Of a stretch of 64,000 nt of DNA, positions 8,975 through 17,956 are shown piece after piece. A program made the position numbers and the translations under genes. The DNA comes from Pseudomonas alloputida (GTDB taxonomy: Bacteria; Pseudomonadota; Gammaproteobacteria; Pseudomonadales; Pseudomonadaceae), in contig NZ_CP128540.1 in assembly GCF_021283545.2 (NCBI RefSeq), positions 2,329,501 to 2,393,500 on the forward strand, given 5' to 3'. How positions within the stretch are numbered: position 1 is the stretch's first letter; every line of letters starts with the position of its first letter. The notes under the pieces were generated by a model that did no database searches, was not told the DNA's origin, and saw only the letters and a list, made by a program, of their open reading frames with translations.

Positions 8975-10948
8975 ATGACTGCAGCCCCCAAACCCAGGAG
9001 CACCCTCAATCCACCTGTCTTCTACACCAGTGCGATACTTGTTTTTCTGCTGGTCTTGTACGCCACGGCATTTCAGGAGCACGCCCAAACGCTGTTCGAG
9101 CAAGTCCAGCGATGGATCATCACCAATGCCAGCTGGTTCTATATTCTTGTTGTAGCGTTGGTGTTGATCAGCGTGGTGTTTCTGGCCGTCAGCCGCTATG
9201 GCGACATCAAGCTAGGCCCTGACCACAGTGAGCCGGATTACCGAAAGAGCAGTTGGTTCGCCATGCTGTTCTCGGCAGGAATGGGGATTGGCCTCATGTT
9301 CTTCGGCGTGGCCGAACCGGTCATGCATTTCTCCACGCCGCCCGTGGGCGATCCCGGCACCGTTGCCGCGGCGCGCGAAGCCATGAAAATCACCTTTTTC
9401 CACTGGGGCCTGCATGCCTGGGCGATCTATGCCATCGTCGCGCTGATCCTGGCCTACTTCAGCTTCCGCAATGGCCTTCCGTTAACCTTGCGTTCGGCAC
9501 TCTATCCGCTGATCGGTGAGCGAATCTATGGCCCTATAGGGCATGCCGTGGATGTCTTCGCCATCCTCGGCACGGTGTTTGGTGTGGCCACCTCGCTGGG
9601 TTATGGGGTATTGCAGATCAACAGCGGATTTCATCATGTGTTCGGTTTGCCGGTAAACACCACCGTGCAAGTCATCCTCATCACCGCCACCTGCGCATTG
9701 GCGACGCTTTCGGTGGCTAGCGGCCTGGATAAAGGTATTCGCATCCTGTCCGAACTCAACCTGAGCCTGGCGGTGATCCTGATGCTGTTCGTGCTGCTGC
9801 TTGGGCCTACGGTGTTCCTGCTGCAGACCTATGTACAGAATACCGGCGCCTACCTTTCGGACATCGTCAATAAAACCTTCAATCTCTACGCTTACGAGCC
9901 CACCGACTGGATCGGCGGCTGGACCTTGCTGTACTGGGGCTGGTGGTTGTCCTGGTCGCCCTTCGTGGGTTTGTTCATCGCACGTATTTCGCGAGGGCGG
10001 ACCATCCGCGAATTCGTCTGCGGCGTACTGTTCGTGCCTGCGGGTTTCACCTTGCTGTGGATGACGGTGTTCGGCGACTCGGCAATCCATATGATCCTCA
10101 ACGATGGCGTGAAGGATCTGGCTGCTGTGGTCAGTGAAGACAGTTCCCTCGCGTTGTTTGCTTTCCTGGAGCATTTTCCGTTCTCCAGCATCATTTCGCT
10201 GGTCGCGGTGCTGATGGTGGTCGTGTTCTTTGTGACCTCGGCGGACTCTGGTGCGCTGGTCGTGGATATGCTCGCCTCCTCCGGACAAGGTCACTCACCC
10301 CTGTGGCAACGGATCTTCTGGTCAGTCTGCATAGGCGCAGTCGCGATCGCGTTGCTGCTGGCGAACGGCCTCAAGGCGCTGCAGACCGCGACCATTGCGA
10401 GCGCTTTGCCGTTCGCGGTCATCCTGCTGGTTGCGATTTGGGGCTTGTTCAAGGCGCTGAGTCTTGATGCGACTCGCCGCGGGTTGCGCAATCAAGCCTT
10501 GCCGGGCCCACGCCATACCCGCCACCCACACGGCGGCTGGCAGCGGAGGCTGCGCAATATTGCATTGATGCCTCGCCGGGTTCATGTCACGCGCTTTATC
10601 GCCGAGGTGGTGAGGCCGGCCTGTGAAGAGGTCGCCCAGGAACTGCGCAAGCAAGGCTACGAGGTGAGCGTGAATGAGCGTGATGATGGGCGGGTATCTC
10701 TGGAGCTCTCCCATGCCGGTGAAGGACGTTTCCTCTACGAGGTGCGGCCACGGGCCTTCAATACGCCAAGCTTCGTCATGCGGGACACCGAAGACGGTGC
10801 CGATTCCCGCAAGTATTTCCGCGCGGAAGTGCATCTGCGAGAAGGGGGCCAGGACTACGACATCATGGGGTGGAGCCGTGACGATGTGATTGGCGACATC
10901 CTGGATCAGTACGAACGCCACCTGCATTACTTGCACGTGGTGGGCTGA
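8975..10948 (+). CDS. betT: BCCT-family choline/betaine-type transporter
   Basis: 657 residues with twelve predicted membrane segments. The BCCT signature is present around WTLLYWGWWLSWSPFVGLF, continuing IARISRGRT, and GMGIGLMFFGVAEPVMHF is also typical. After the last membrane segment there is a roughly 160-residue hydrophilic C-terminal extension, as in BetT-type choline transporters, where it senses osmolarity. The ATG at 8975 has an AAGGAGAA site 10 bases ahead. Choline is the likely substrate, but betaine or carnitine cannot be excluded, and no betBA genes are adjacent. Confidence 0.88.
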   Translation: MTAAPKPRSTLNPPVFYTSAILVFLLVLYATAFQEHAQTLFEQVQRWIITNASWFYILVVALVLISVVFLAVSRYGDIKLGPDHSEPDYRKSSWFAMLFSAGMGIGLMFFGVAEPVMHFSTPPVGDPGTVAAAREAMKITFFHWGLHAWAIYAIVALILAYFSFRNGLPLTLRSALYPLIGERIYGPIGHAVDVFAILGTVFGVATSLGYGVLQINSGFHHVFGLPVNTTVQVILITATCALATLSVASGLDKGIRILSELNLSLAVILMLFVLLLGPTVFLLQTYVQNTGAYLSDIVNKTFNLYAYEPTDWIGGWTLLYWGWWLSWSPFVGLFIARISRGRTIREFVCGVLFVPAGFTLLWMTVFGDSAIHMILNDGVKDLAAVVSEDSSLALFAFLEHFPFSSIISLVAVLMVVVFFVTSADSGALVVDMLASSGQGHSPLWQRIFWSVCIGAVAIALLLANGLKALQTATIASALPFAVILLVAIWGLFKALSLDATRRGLRNQALPGPRHTRHPHGGWQRRLRNIALMPRRVHVTRFIAEVVRPACEEVAQELRKQGYEVSVNERDDGRVSLELSHAGEGRFLYEVRPRAFNTPSFVMRDTEDGADSRKYFRAEVHLREGGQDYDIMGWSRDDVIGDILDQYERHLHYLHVVG

Positions 10949-10961
10949 AGTGGATTCGGTC

Positions 10962-10984
10962 CTGCCCTGTCGCCGTCAGGGCAG
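10962..10984. terminator. Bidirectional hairpin between convergent genes
   Basis: CTGCCCTG and CAGGGCAG form an 8-bp stem with a 7-nt loop, between the stop of the BCCT gene (10948) and the stop of the convergent DUF1850 gene (10976), overlapping the latter's last codons. No long U-run follows. Confidence 0.5.
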
Positions 10985-11392
10985 GGCGGTTCGCCTGCTG
11001 TCCAAAGGCGGATTTTCACAGGCCCAGAAGTCTACTGCAGCAATGCGTTCGCTCGGCGGTCCTAACCAATAGGACAGTGGCTGGCACCCGTCTGTCGTGC
11101 AGACCTGGTAGTCACCAGCCTCGGGCGTTCGCCCGGCGTGCAAGGGCTGCAGCGGTGGTAGATGACGACGATAGTGCCAAGTGCCGTCACGCAGTTGAGC
11201 GTCGTCCGGAATCTCCATGCCGGCCCCGCTGCCTTTGACCCGTGCCTCTACCAGTACCAGGCCCACCGGGGTCACCTGATAATCCTCTTCCCAGCGGACC
11301 TTTTCGATACTGTGCTGCCACGCAAGGGTAAAACCGTTCAGTGGCAGGCTGACCCAGACCACACCGGCCAACCCAACGCAAAGGCTGATCAT
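10976..11392 (-). CDS. DUF1850 protein of the TRAP operon
   Basis: 138 residues beginning MISLCVGLAGVVWVSLP, a signal anchor. The body, with FTLAWQHSIEKVRWEEDYQV, VEARVKGSGAGMEIPDDA and the closing VDFWACE, matches DUF1850. This family is almost always encoded with TAXI-type TRAP transporters and its role there is unknown. The start is fixed by a 4-bp ATGA overlap with the stop of the TRAP permease gene, implying translational coupling. Confidence 0.88.
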   Translation of the reverse strand: MISLCVGLAGVVWVSLPLNGFTLAWQHSIEKVRWEEDYQVTPVGLVLVEARVKGSGAGMEIPDDAQLRDGTWHYRRHLPPLQPLHAGRTPEAGDYQVCTTDGCQPLSYWLGPPSERIAAVDFWACENPPLDSRRTALP

Positions 11393-13416
11393 GCGAGGTG
11401 GCCAGAGGCCGGTCGGGTTCGCCAGTAGTGCCAACCCAGCACTGCCGCACCCAAAGCAAAACCGACCTCATCGCTGATGGGCGCGGCAAGTATCAAGGAC
11501 ACACCAGCCGCGAACGCCAACAGGCGCTCCCACCAGGGCATGGGGGCACGCAAATGCCCGATCGACGCACATCCCCAGAGGGCTACCGCGAACGCCGCCT
11601 TGATCACCATGTACAACGTGGAGCCCATGCTGTCACCTTGCATCATCAACGCCGGGTCATAGACCGCCATGAAGGGCACAACGAAACCGGCCAAGGCAAT
11701 GCGCACCGCCCAGAAGCTGATCAACAGGCCTTTTTCCTTGGCAATCGGGGCCGCTGCAAAGCACGCCAATGCCACTGGCGGCGTCAGGTCGGCCAGGATG
11801 CCGAAATAGAACACGAACATGTGCGAGACGATCAGCGGGACCCCGAGCTCCAACAGGGCGGGGGCGGCAATGGAGCTGGTGATGATGTAGTTGGGGATGG
11901 TCGGGATGCCCATACCCAGTACCAGGCAAGTGAGCATGGTCAACACCAGCGAGAGGAACAGGTTGTCCCGTCCCAGGTCAAGGATGTATCCGGCAAAGGT
12001 GGTGGCCAGGCCGGTCAGCGAGATGACTCCGATAATGACGCCGACCAGCGCACAGGCAATGCCCACCGGCACCGCATGACGGGCACCCTCCGCGAGGGCC
12101 ATGACGCATGCGTGCAGGGTCGCACGGCCGCCCTGGACAAAGCAGCACGCAATGGCCAGGCCGGCAATGACCATCAGGATCACCCCGATCCCCATGCGGA
12201 AAAAACCTGAACACAGTATCCCGAGTGCAACCCAGAAAGCCGCGCGCAGCCAGGTTTTTTGAGCGCGCAGGATGATCGCCGAGCCTAGGATGACGATGGC
12301 GGTCAGGGCCAGGCCGACCATTCCCGAGTACAAAGGTGTTCGCCCGGAAAACAACAGGGCGACCAGAACCATCAGCGGTACCAGCAGGAACCAACGTTGT
12401 CGCAACGCATCCCAGGCACTCGGGCACTGTTCGCGAGGCAAGCCGTGCAGATGGCTGCGCCGAGCCTCCAGGTGGACCATCCAGTAGACCGAGCCGAAGT
12501 ACAGCAATGCTGGGATGAGCGCGGCTTTCGCCACCTCGGCGTAGGGCACGTTGATCGTCTCGGCCATGATGAACGCCACGGCGCCCATCACCGGCGGCAT
12601 CAGCTGGCTGCCCATGCTGGAGGTCGCCTCGACGCCACCGGCAAATGCAGGTTTGTAGCCAAAACGCTTCATCAGCGGAATGGTGAACTGTCCGGTGGTG
12701 ACGACATTGGCCACCCCCGAGCCGGTAATGGTACCCATCAGTGCCGAGGAGAACACCGACACTTTGGCCGGCCCTCCGCTGCGATGGCCGAACAGCCCCA
12801 TGGCGAAATCGGTGAACAGACGAATCATGCCCGCCTGCTCGAGAAATGCGCCGAACAGGATGAACAGGTAAATGTAGGTGGCTGAGACATAGGTCGGTGT
12901 GCCATACAGCCCTTCGGTGCCGAAGGCCAACTGATTGACGATCTGATCGAGGCCGTAGCCTCGATGCGCGAGTTCGCCTGGCAAGTGTTGGCCAAGCAAC
13001 CCATAGGCCAGAAACAGGGCGCAAATGATGGGCAACGCTATGCCCATGACGCGTCGCGCGGCTTCAAAGACCAAACCAATAAGCAACAGCCCCACGATCA
13101 GGTCACTGGTGGTCAGCTCACCGGAGCGTTGAATCAGATCCCCTTCGAAGTACCACTGGTATGCAGCCGTCGCCATTCCCGCAAGGCCCAGCAGCCAGGC
13201 AAGGGGTTGCCACGGCCGACGGTGGCCAACGAATGAATAGCTCAGGTACACCACCAGCAACAGGAACCCCACGTGTATTGCACGCAGTACTTGGGTGGAA
13301 ATCAGGGGGAAGGCCGCCGTGGCGATCTGGAAAACCGAAAAGACCAATGCCACGGCAAAAAGCGCGGCAGGCCAGCGATCGGTGCTGGCGTGAAGACCTT
13401 GCGCGGTATCACTCAT
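11389..13416 (-). CDS. TRAP transporter fused 4TM/12TM permease, TAXI type
   Basis: 675 residues, highly hydrophobic. The N-terminal third corresponds to the small DctQ-like subunit and the rest to the large DctM-like subunit (GSGVANVVTTGQFTIPLMKR, MPPVMGAVAFIMAE and LGMGIPTIPNYIITSSIAAP are typical). Fused permeases of this kind pair with TAXI solute-binding proteins to import organic acids or amino acids using the Na+ gradient. The start at MSDTAQG is preferred over an ATG 12 bases upstream because GGAG stands 6 bases before it. It lies between the TAXI binding-protein gene and the DUF1850 gene in one operon. Confidence 0.92.
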   Translation of the reverse strand: MSDTAQGLHASTDRWPAALFAVALVFSVFQIATAAFPLISTQVLRAIHVGFLLLVVYLSYSFVGHRRPWQPLAWLLGLAGMATAAYQWYFEGDLIQRSGELTTSDLIVGLLLIGLVFEAARRVMGIALPIICALFLAYGLLGQHLPGELAHRGYGLDQIVNQLAFGTEGLYGTPTYVSATYIYLFILFGAFLEQAGMIRLFTDFAMGLFGHRSGGPAKVSVFSSALMGTITGSGVANVVTTGQFTIPLMKRFGYKPAFAGGVEATSSMGSQLMPPVMGAVAFIMAETINVPYAEVAKAALIPALLYFGSVYWMVHLEARRSHLHGLPREQCPSAWDALRQRWFLLVPLMVLVALLFSGRTPLYSGMVGLALTAIVILGSAIILRAQKTWLRAAFWVALGILCSGFFRMGIGVILMVIAGLAIACCFVQGGRATLHACVMALAEGARHAVPVGIACALVGVIIGVISLTGLATTFAGYILDLGRDNLFLSLVLTMLTCLVLGMGIPTIPNYIITSSIAAPALLELGVPLIVSHMFVFYFGILADLTPPVALACFAAAPIAKEKGLLISFWAVRIALAGFVVPFMAVYDPALMMQGDSMGSTLYMVIKAAFAVALWGCASIGHLRAPMPWWERLLAFAAGVSLILAAPISDEVGFALGAAVLGWHYWRTRPASGHLA

Positions 13417-13443
13417 ACGCTGCTCCATGGCTCAGGAATGTCA

Positions 13444-14394
13444 TCAGGGGAGCAGGTTTTTCTCCTTGAAGTACCTCGCTGCTCCTGGATGCAGCGGAAT
13501 GGGCAGGTTCTTGGCGGCATTTTCTGCCTGGATATCTTTCGCTGCAGCGTGGGCCGTGACCAGGCGTGGAAGGTTCTCGAATATCAGCTTGGTCATCTGA
13601 TAGGCCAGGTCATCGCCGATGTCGGCGCGGGTGACGAGGATGTTGTTGATGGCCGCCGTTGATACGTCCGCACTCTGACCATCATAGGTGTTGGCAGGAA
13701 TGGTGGCGGGTTGGTAGGCGTTGTTGCCAATGCGGGTCACGACCTCGGCAGGGATAGGCACGAACACTACCGGCAAGGTCGCGGCCAGGTCTCGGATAGC
13801 CGCTTGACCGAGCCCTGAGGATTGCAGCGTGGCGTCAAGCTGACGGTTCTTGATCAGTTCGACGGACTCCGCATAGGGCAGGTATTCAACTTTTCCCATG
13901 TCCTGGTAGGTAAGCCCCGCAGCTTTGAAGATGGCGCGGGCGTTCAGTTCTGTCCCGGACTTGGGGGCTCCAACCGAGATACGCTTGCCTTTGAGGTCTG
14001 ACAGGGATGTGATCCCAGACTCCTTGCTGGCGACGATCTGGATGTAGTTCGGGTAGGTACCTGCGATGGCACGGAGTTTCTTCAAGGGCGTTTTGAATCC
14101 AGCCTCTGCATCGCCCTTCCAGGCATCTGCCACCGAATCCCCCAGTGCGAATGCCAACTCCCCTCGACCGGCTTGCAACAGGTTGAGGTTCTCTACCGAG
14201 GCCTTGGTGGCTTGCACCGTGGTCTTGCTGCCCTCTATGCCGTGGCTGTAGATCTGTGAAATGCCTACGCCTACCGGGTAATAGACGCCACTGGTACCGC
14301 CTGTGAGGATGTTGATGAAGGTCGGTGCGGCCTGGGCAGCCGCGCTGACAGCAAACAAGGTGCTGGCCAATGCCAGGCGAAGGGCTGGGTTCAT
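13444..14394 (-). CDS. TAXI-family TRAP solute-binding protein
   Basis: 316 residues with a cleavable signal peptide (ALRLALASTLFAVSAAAQAA), so periplasmic. Family motifs include LTGGTSGVYYPVGVGISQIY near the mature N-terminus and DLKGKRISVGAPKSGTE. TAXI proteins bind the substrate and deliver it to the fused TRAP permease encoded 28 bp downstream. The substrate is unknown; relatives bind glutamate or other carboxylates. Confidence 0.92.
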   Translation of the reverse strand: MNPALRLALASTLFAVSAAAQAAPTFINILTGGTSGVYYPVGVGISQIYSHGIEGSKTTVQATKASVENLNLLQAGRGELAFALGDSVADAWKGDAEAGFKTPLKKLRAIAGTYPNYIQIVASKESGITSLSDLKGKRISVGAPKSGTELNARAIFKAAGLTYQDMGKVEYLPYAESVELIKNRQLDATLQSSGLGQAAIRDLAATLPVVFVPIPAEVVTRIGNNAYQPATIPANTYDGQSADVSTAAINNILVTRADIGDDLAYQMTKLIFENLPRLVTAHAAAKDIQAENAAKNLPIPLHPGAARYFKEKNLLP

Positions 14395-14498
14395 GGCGTC
14401 GTTCTCCGCTTGTTGTTGTTATTCCTGCGCCAGTAAACCTAGAACGAATATGCTGTCCCTGCCCAATTTTATGGCTGATTGGCTGGATGGCCTCTGCT

Positions 14499-15953
14499 CT
14501 AGAATCGCCAGAAGACTGGCGAGACCAGTACCAGTACGGTGAGGATCTCGAGCCGTCCAAGCAGCATGCCAACCGTCAGCAACCATTTCGCTGCGTCCGG
14601 CAAGGAGGCGAAATTACCTGCTGGACCGATAAGCGTCCCCAGGCCTGGACCGACGTTGCACACGGCGGTGGCCGCCCCGCTCAACGCCGTCATCCAGTCG
14701 AGTCCTATCAAAGACAGGCCCAGGGCGATGACCGCAATGGTGACGGTGAAGAAGAACGAGAACGTCAGCAGTGACCGTACGATCTCTTCATCGATGGGGT
14801 GCCCATTGTATTTCTTCGAGATCGTTGCCCGTGGATGGATCAACTGCTTCAGGCTGCTGACAAGCAAGGCCGCGGCCACCTGGAAACGGAATATTTTCAA
14901 ACCGCCGGCGGTGGAGCCCGAGCACCCGCCGACGAACGTCAGGTAAAAGAACAGCATGATGGCGAAGCTGCCCCAGAGTGTGTAATCACCCACGGCAATG
15001 CCTGTTGTGGTTACTACCGAGGTCACATTCACCGCAACGATACGAAACGCATCCCACCAGGCCAGATTGCTGTGCAGGCAGAGCCAGGTTCCGACGGTGA
15101 GCCAGACGAAGACGAGAAAACCAATGAAACCGCGAACTTGATGGTCCTTGAGCAGGATGCCTCGATGGCCACGCAGCGTGGCGACATACAATGTGAAGGG
15201 CAGGCTGCCGAGTATCATGATGACCACAGCCACCCAGTGCACCGCTGGCTGCTCCCAATGGCCCAGCGAGGCATCCGAGGTAGAGAAACCACCGGTTGAA
15301 ACCAGCGACATCGAATGATTGATGGCTTCGAACGGGGTCATGCCGGCAGCCCACAATGCCCCCGTCCCCAATGCAGTCAGGCCCAGATAGACCAGCAGGA
15401 TTATCTTGGCTGCCACATGCGAACGCGGCGTCACTTTGTCAGACCAATCCGAAGACTCGGTCTGGAACAGGCGCATGCCGCCCACGCGCAGCAGTGGCAG
15501 GATCGCCACGGCCATGCCGATAAAACCAATGCCTCCCAGCCAGTGCAGCAGCGAACGCCATATCAGCAGCCCCGGCGATGCACTGTCCAGGCCGGTCAGC
15601 ACGGTCGAGCCGGTGGTGGTGATTCCCGACATGGTTTCGAAGAACGCGTCCGTGTAACTGATGTGTCGAATGAACACCATTGGCAGCGCCGCGAATGCGC
15701 ACACGATGACCCAGCTTGCCGTCGTGAGCAGATACATGTCCCTGGTCCGCAGTTGCGGTGTGTCGGGTACGCCGCGGGCCACCATGAGCAGGCCGACACA
15801 CAGAACGATCAGGCTCGACCAGACGAATGCACCGAGGTCGTCGCTGCGGTCGTACACCAGCAGCGTCAGCATTGGAATCACCATGCTGACGGCCAACGTG
15901 ATCAGGAATACACCAATAATGAAGGCGATGAAACGCAATGCAGGAAGCGGCAT
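14499..15953 (-). CDS. trkH: TrkH-type potassium uptake protein
   Basis: 484 residues, Trk/Ktr membrane subunit. The four pore-loop filter regions can be seen: TTTGSTVLTG, SLVSTGGFSTSD, SVVTTTGIAVGD and GGCSGSTAGGLK. Together with a cytoplasmic TrkA it imports K+. No trkA is adjacent. It is encoded upstream of, and in the same direction as, the TRAP operon, 104 bp away. Confidence 0.93.
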   Translation of the reverse strand: MPLPALRFIAFIIGVFLITLAVSMVIPMLTLLVYDRSDDLGAFVWSSLIVLCVGLLMVARGVPDTPQLRTRDMYLLTTASWVIVCAFAALPMVFIRHISYTDAFFETMSGITTTGSTVLTGLDSASPGLLIWRSLLHWLGGIGFIGMAVAILPLLRVGGMRLFQTESSDWSDKVTPRSHVAAKIILLVYLGLTALGTGALWAAGMTPFEAINHSMSLVSTGGFSTSDASLGHWEQPAVHWVAVVIMILGSLPFTLYVATLRGHRGILLKDHQVRGFIGFLVFVWLTVGTWLCLHSNLAWWDAFRIVAVNVTSVVTTTGIAVGDYTLWGSFAIMLFFYLTFVGGCSGSTAGGLKIFRFQVAAALLVSSLKQLIHPRATISKKYNGHPIDEEIVRSLLTFSFFFTVTIAVIALGLSLIGLDWMTALSGAATAVCNVGPGLGTLIGPAGNFASLPDAAKWLLTVGMLLGRLEILTVLVLVSPVFWRF

Positions 15954-16166
15954 TGAGGGAGCTCGTTGGGACAGTGCCGGCAGTATTGCCTGCTTTACGG
16001 TAATGTCGAGTAAAAAAGGCGTAAAGTCGTGGCCGGCAATTTTTTACGCCGCTATCTGGCTCCCGCTCGATAGCTCATTGGGTTGACCTCTCCGAGAGTT
16101 CCATCGGCTTCGAAGCGGCTGTAAAGGTAGTCTCAAGCACCGCGTGCTCCCTGCTCGCGGCGCTTG

Positions 16167-16190
16167 TGCGGCACTATTGATTGTGCCGCA
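16167..16190 (-). terminator. Hairpin downstream of pcaJ
   Basis: TGCGGCAC and GTGCCGCA form an 8-bp perfect stem with an 8-nt loop, 31 bp beyond the pcaJ stop. There is no U-run, so it may act as an RNA-stabilising hairpin rather than a true terminator. Confidence 0.45.
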
Positions 16191-16220
16191 GAGGCATGGA
16201 AAGCCCTAAGTCTTCCTGGA

Positions 16221-16862
16221 TCACTTGATCAGCGGCACGCCACTGAGTTTCTGCAGCTCGTCAAAGTCGATGTCCGCGCAGATTTCGACCACTTTCAGCC
16301 CTTCAGGTGTCACTTCCAGTACGGCCAGGTCGGTGTAGATGCGGCTGACGCAAGCGATACCGGTCAGCGGGTAGGTGCACTCGGGCACCAGCTTGCTTTC
16401 GCCGGTCTTGGTCAGGTGGTCCATCATCACGAACACCTGGCGGGCGCCGGTGGCCAGGTCCATTGCACCGCCTACGGCCGGGATCGAGCCTTCGGCACCC
16501 GTGTGCCAGTTGGCCAGGTCGCCCTTGACCGACACCTGGAAGGCGCCCAGTACAGCGATGTCCAGGTGGCCGCCACGCATCATCGAGAACGAATCGGCAT
16601 GGTGGAAGAAGGCACCACCGGTCAGCAGGGTGACGTGCTGCTTGCCGGCGTTGATCAGGTCATCGTCTTCCTCGCCCGGCGCAGGGCTTGGGCCCATGCC
16701 CAGCAGGCCGTTCTCGCTGTGCAGGAACACTTCCTTGTCGCCCAGGTAGTTGGCCACCAGGGTCGGTGCGCCGATGCCCAGGTTTACGTACGCGCCTTCC
16801 TGGATGTCTGCGGCCACGCGTTGGGCCATCTCGGTGCGGGAGAGCTTTTTGGTGATGGTCAT
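16221..16862 (-). CDS. pcaJ: 3-oxoadipate CoA-transferase subunit B
   Basis: 213 residues, CoA-transferase beta chain. LHSENGLLGMGP holds the catalytic glutamate of the SENG motif (about residue 50), and GGAFFHHADSFSMMRGGHLD is typical. With PcaI it transfers CoA from succinyl-CoA to 3-oxoadipate, the penultimate step of the protocatechuate branch of the 3-oxoadipate pathway. It begins 8 bp after the pcaI stop, so the two are co-transcribed. Confidence 0.96.
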   Translation of the reverse strand: MTITKKLSRTEMAQRVAADIQEGAYVNLGIGAPTLVANYLGDKEVFLHSENGLLGMGPSPAPGEEDDDLINAGKQHVTLLTGGAFFHHADSFSMMRGGHLDIAVLGAFQVSVKGDLANWHTGAEGSIPAVGGAMDLATGARQVFVMMDHLTKTGESKLVPECTYPLTGIACVSRIYTDLAVLEVTPEGLKVVEICADIDFDELQKLSGVPLIK

Positions 16863-16870
16863 GGCAGGCC

Positions 16871-17566
16871 TCAGACAGCTTTGGCAATCGAAGAAGCGGC
16901 AGCACCGGTGACGGCGACCACGCGCTGGACGAAGATACCCGGGGTGATGATGTGTTCCGGGTCCAGTTCACCGAGTTCGACGACCTGGTCGACCTGGGCG
17001 ATGGCGGTCTTGGCAGCCATGGCCATGATCGGGCCGAAGTTGCGGGCGGCCTTGCGGTAGGTCAGGTTGCCCCAACGGTCACCCTTGTGCGCCTTGATCA
17101 GTGCGAAGTCGGCGTGCAGCGGCATTTCCAGCACGTACATGCGGCCATCGATCTCACGGGTTTCCTTGCCCTCGGCCAGCAGGGTGCCGTAGCCGGTTGG
17201 CGAGAAGAACGCACCAATGCCGGAGCCTGCGGCGCGGATACGCTCGGCCAGGTTGCCCTGCGGGACCACTTCCAGCTCGATCTTGCCGGCGCGGTACAGT
17301 TCGTCGAACACGTAGGAGTCGGACTGGCGCGGGAACGAGCAGACCACCTTGCGCACGCTGCCTGCCATGAGCAGGGCGGCCAGGCCGATCTCGCCGTTGC
17401 CGGCGTTGTTGCTGATGATGGTCAGGTCGCGGGCACCGGTGGCAATGAGGCCATCGATCAGCTCGGACGGCATGCCAGCCGTGCCGAAGCCACCGACCAT
17501 GATGGTCGAACCGTCGGTAATCCCTTCCACCGCGCTGGCGATGGACTCGTACGTTTTATTGATCAA
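16871..17566 (-). CDS. pcaI: 3-oxoadipate CoA-transferase subunit A
   Basis: 231 residues starting (TTG) LINKTYESIASAVEGITDGS, with the CoA-transferase glycine loop IMVGGFGTAGMPSELIDGL at about residues 22-40. The TTG start is chosen because AGGAG stands just ahead and the length matches the known P. putida subunit. It is the partner of PcaJ. A tandem PcaR-like operator lies about 150 bp upstream. Confidence 0.95.
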   Translation of the reverse strand: MINKTYESIASAVEGITDGSTIMVGGFGTAGMPSELIDGLIATGARDLTIISNNAGNGEIGLAALLMAGSVRKVVCSFPRQSDSYVFDELYRAGKIELEVVPQGNLAERIRAAGSGIGAFFSPTGYGTLLAEGKETREIDGRMYVLEMPLHADFALIKAHKGDRWGNLTYRKAARNFGPIMAMAAKTAIAQVDQVVELGELDPEHIITPGIFVQRVVAVTGAAASSIAKAV

Positions 17567-17956
17567 GGCGAGCTCCTGGTTGTTCCTGGAGTTGTGGTTG
17601 TCGGGCTGGCCGGAGCGCGTGAAGCGATGGGGCCTGTCAGCACTTGAAATGGCTTGCTGACTTTCGCTATAGCGTGCCGCAAGATAGGGCAACAGTAGAG
17701 AGGGTTTGGCTGAATTTGTGCGATTATCGAACTGTTGTGCGATCTGCGAGCAGTTCTGGAGGCTATTTGCCTCATTTCAGTTGAATGCTTAAACCGCTCA
17801 TTTTTGCCCGTGGCTGGTGCGTTCCGGGGTTGCCTGCCGGCATCTTGCACTGATGAAGTGCATCCACTCCGCGGCATCGCCGATTAATCACGCCTCCCGC
17901 CGTTGGCGTGCGACTTGCTATCAGATTGCCATTCGATGTCGCTTATGGTGAAGATA
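17567..17956. other. Divergent control region of pcaIJ and the chemoreceptor
   Basis: No gene is supported. It contains the PcaR-like tandem repeat (17718-17751) and the start-site ambiguity of the chemoreceptor gene. Confidence 0.6.
17718..17751 (-). promoter_or_regulatory. PcaR operator, two tandem 15-bp sites
   Basis: On the minus strand 17732-17718 reads GTTCGATAATCGCAC, which as I recall is the published P. putida PcaR binding sequence. A second, weaker copy (GCTCGCAGATCGCAC) lies 4 bp away at 17751-17737. PcaR activates pcaIJ with 3-oxoadipate as inducer. The position about 150 bp before the pcaI start is compatible with a long leader. Confidence 0.75.

Noticed and set aside
9482..10294. 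270-residue minus-strand frame opposite the BCCT gene
   Set aside because: Composition is rich in His, Gln and Arg with no domain; the plus strand is an intact transporter.
11398..12210. 270-residue plus-strand frame opposite the TRAP permease
   Set aside because: Antisense shadow of a well-defined membrane protein.
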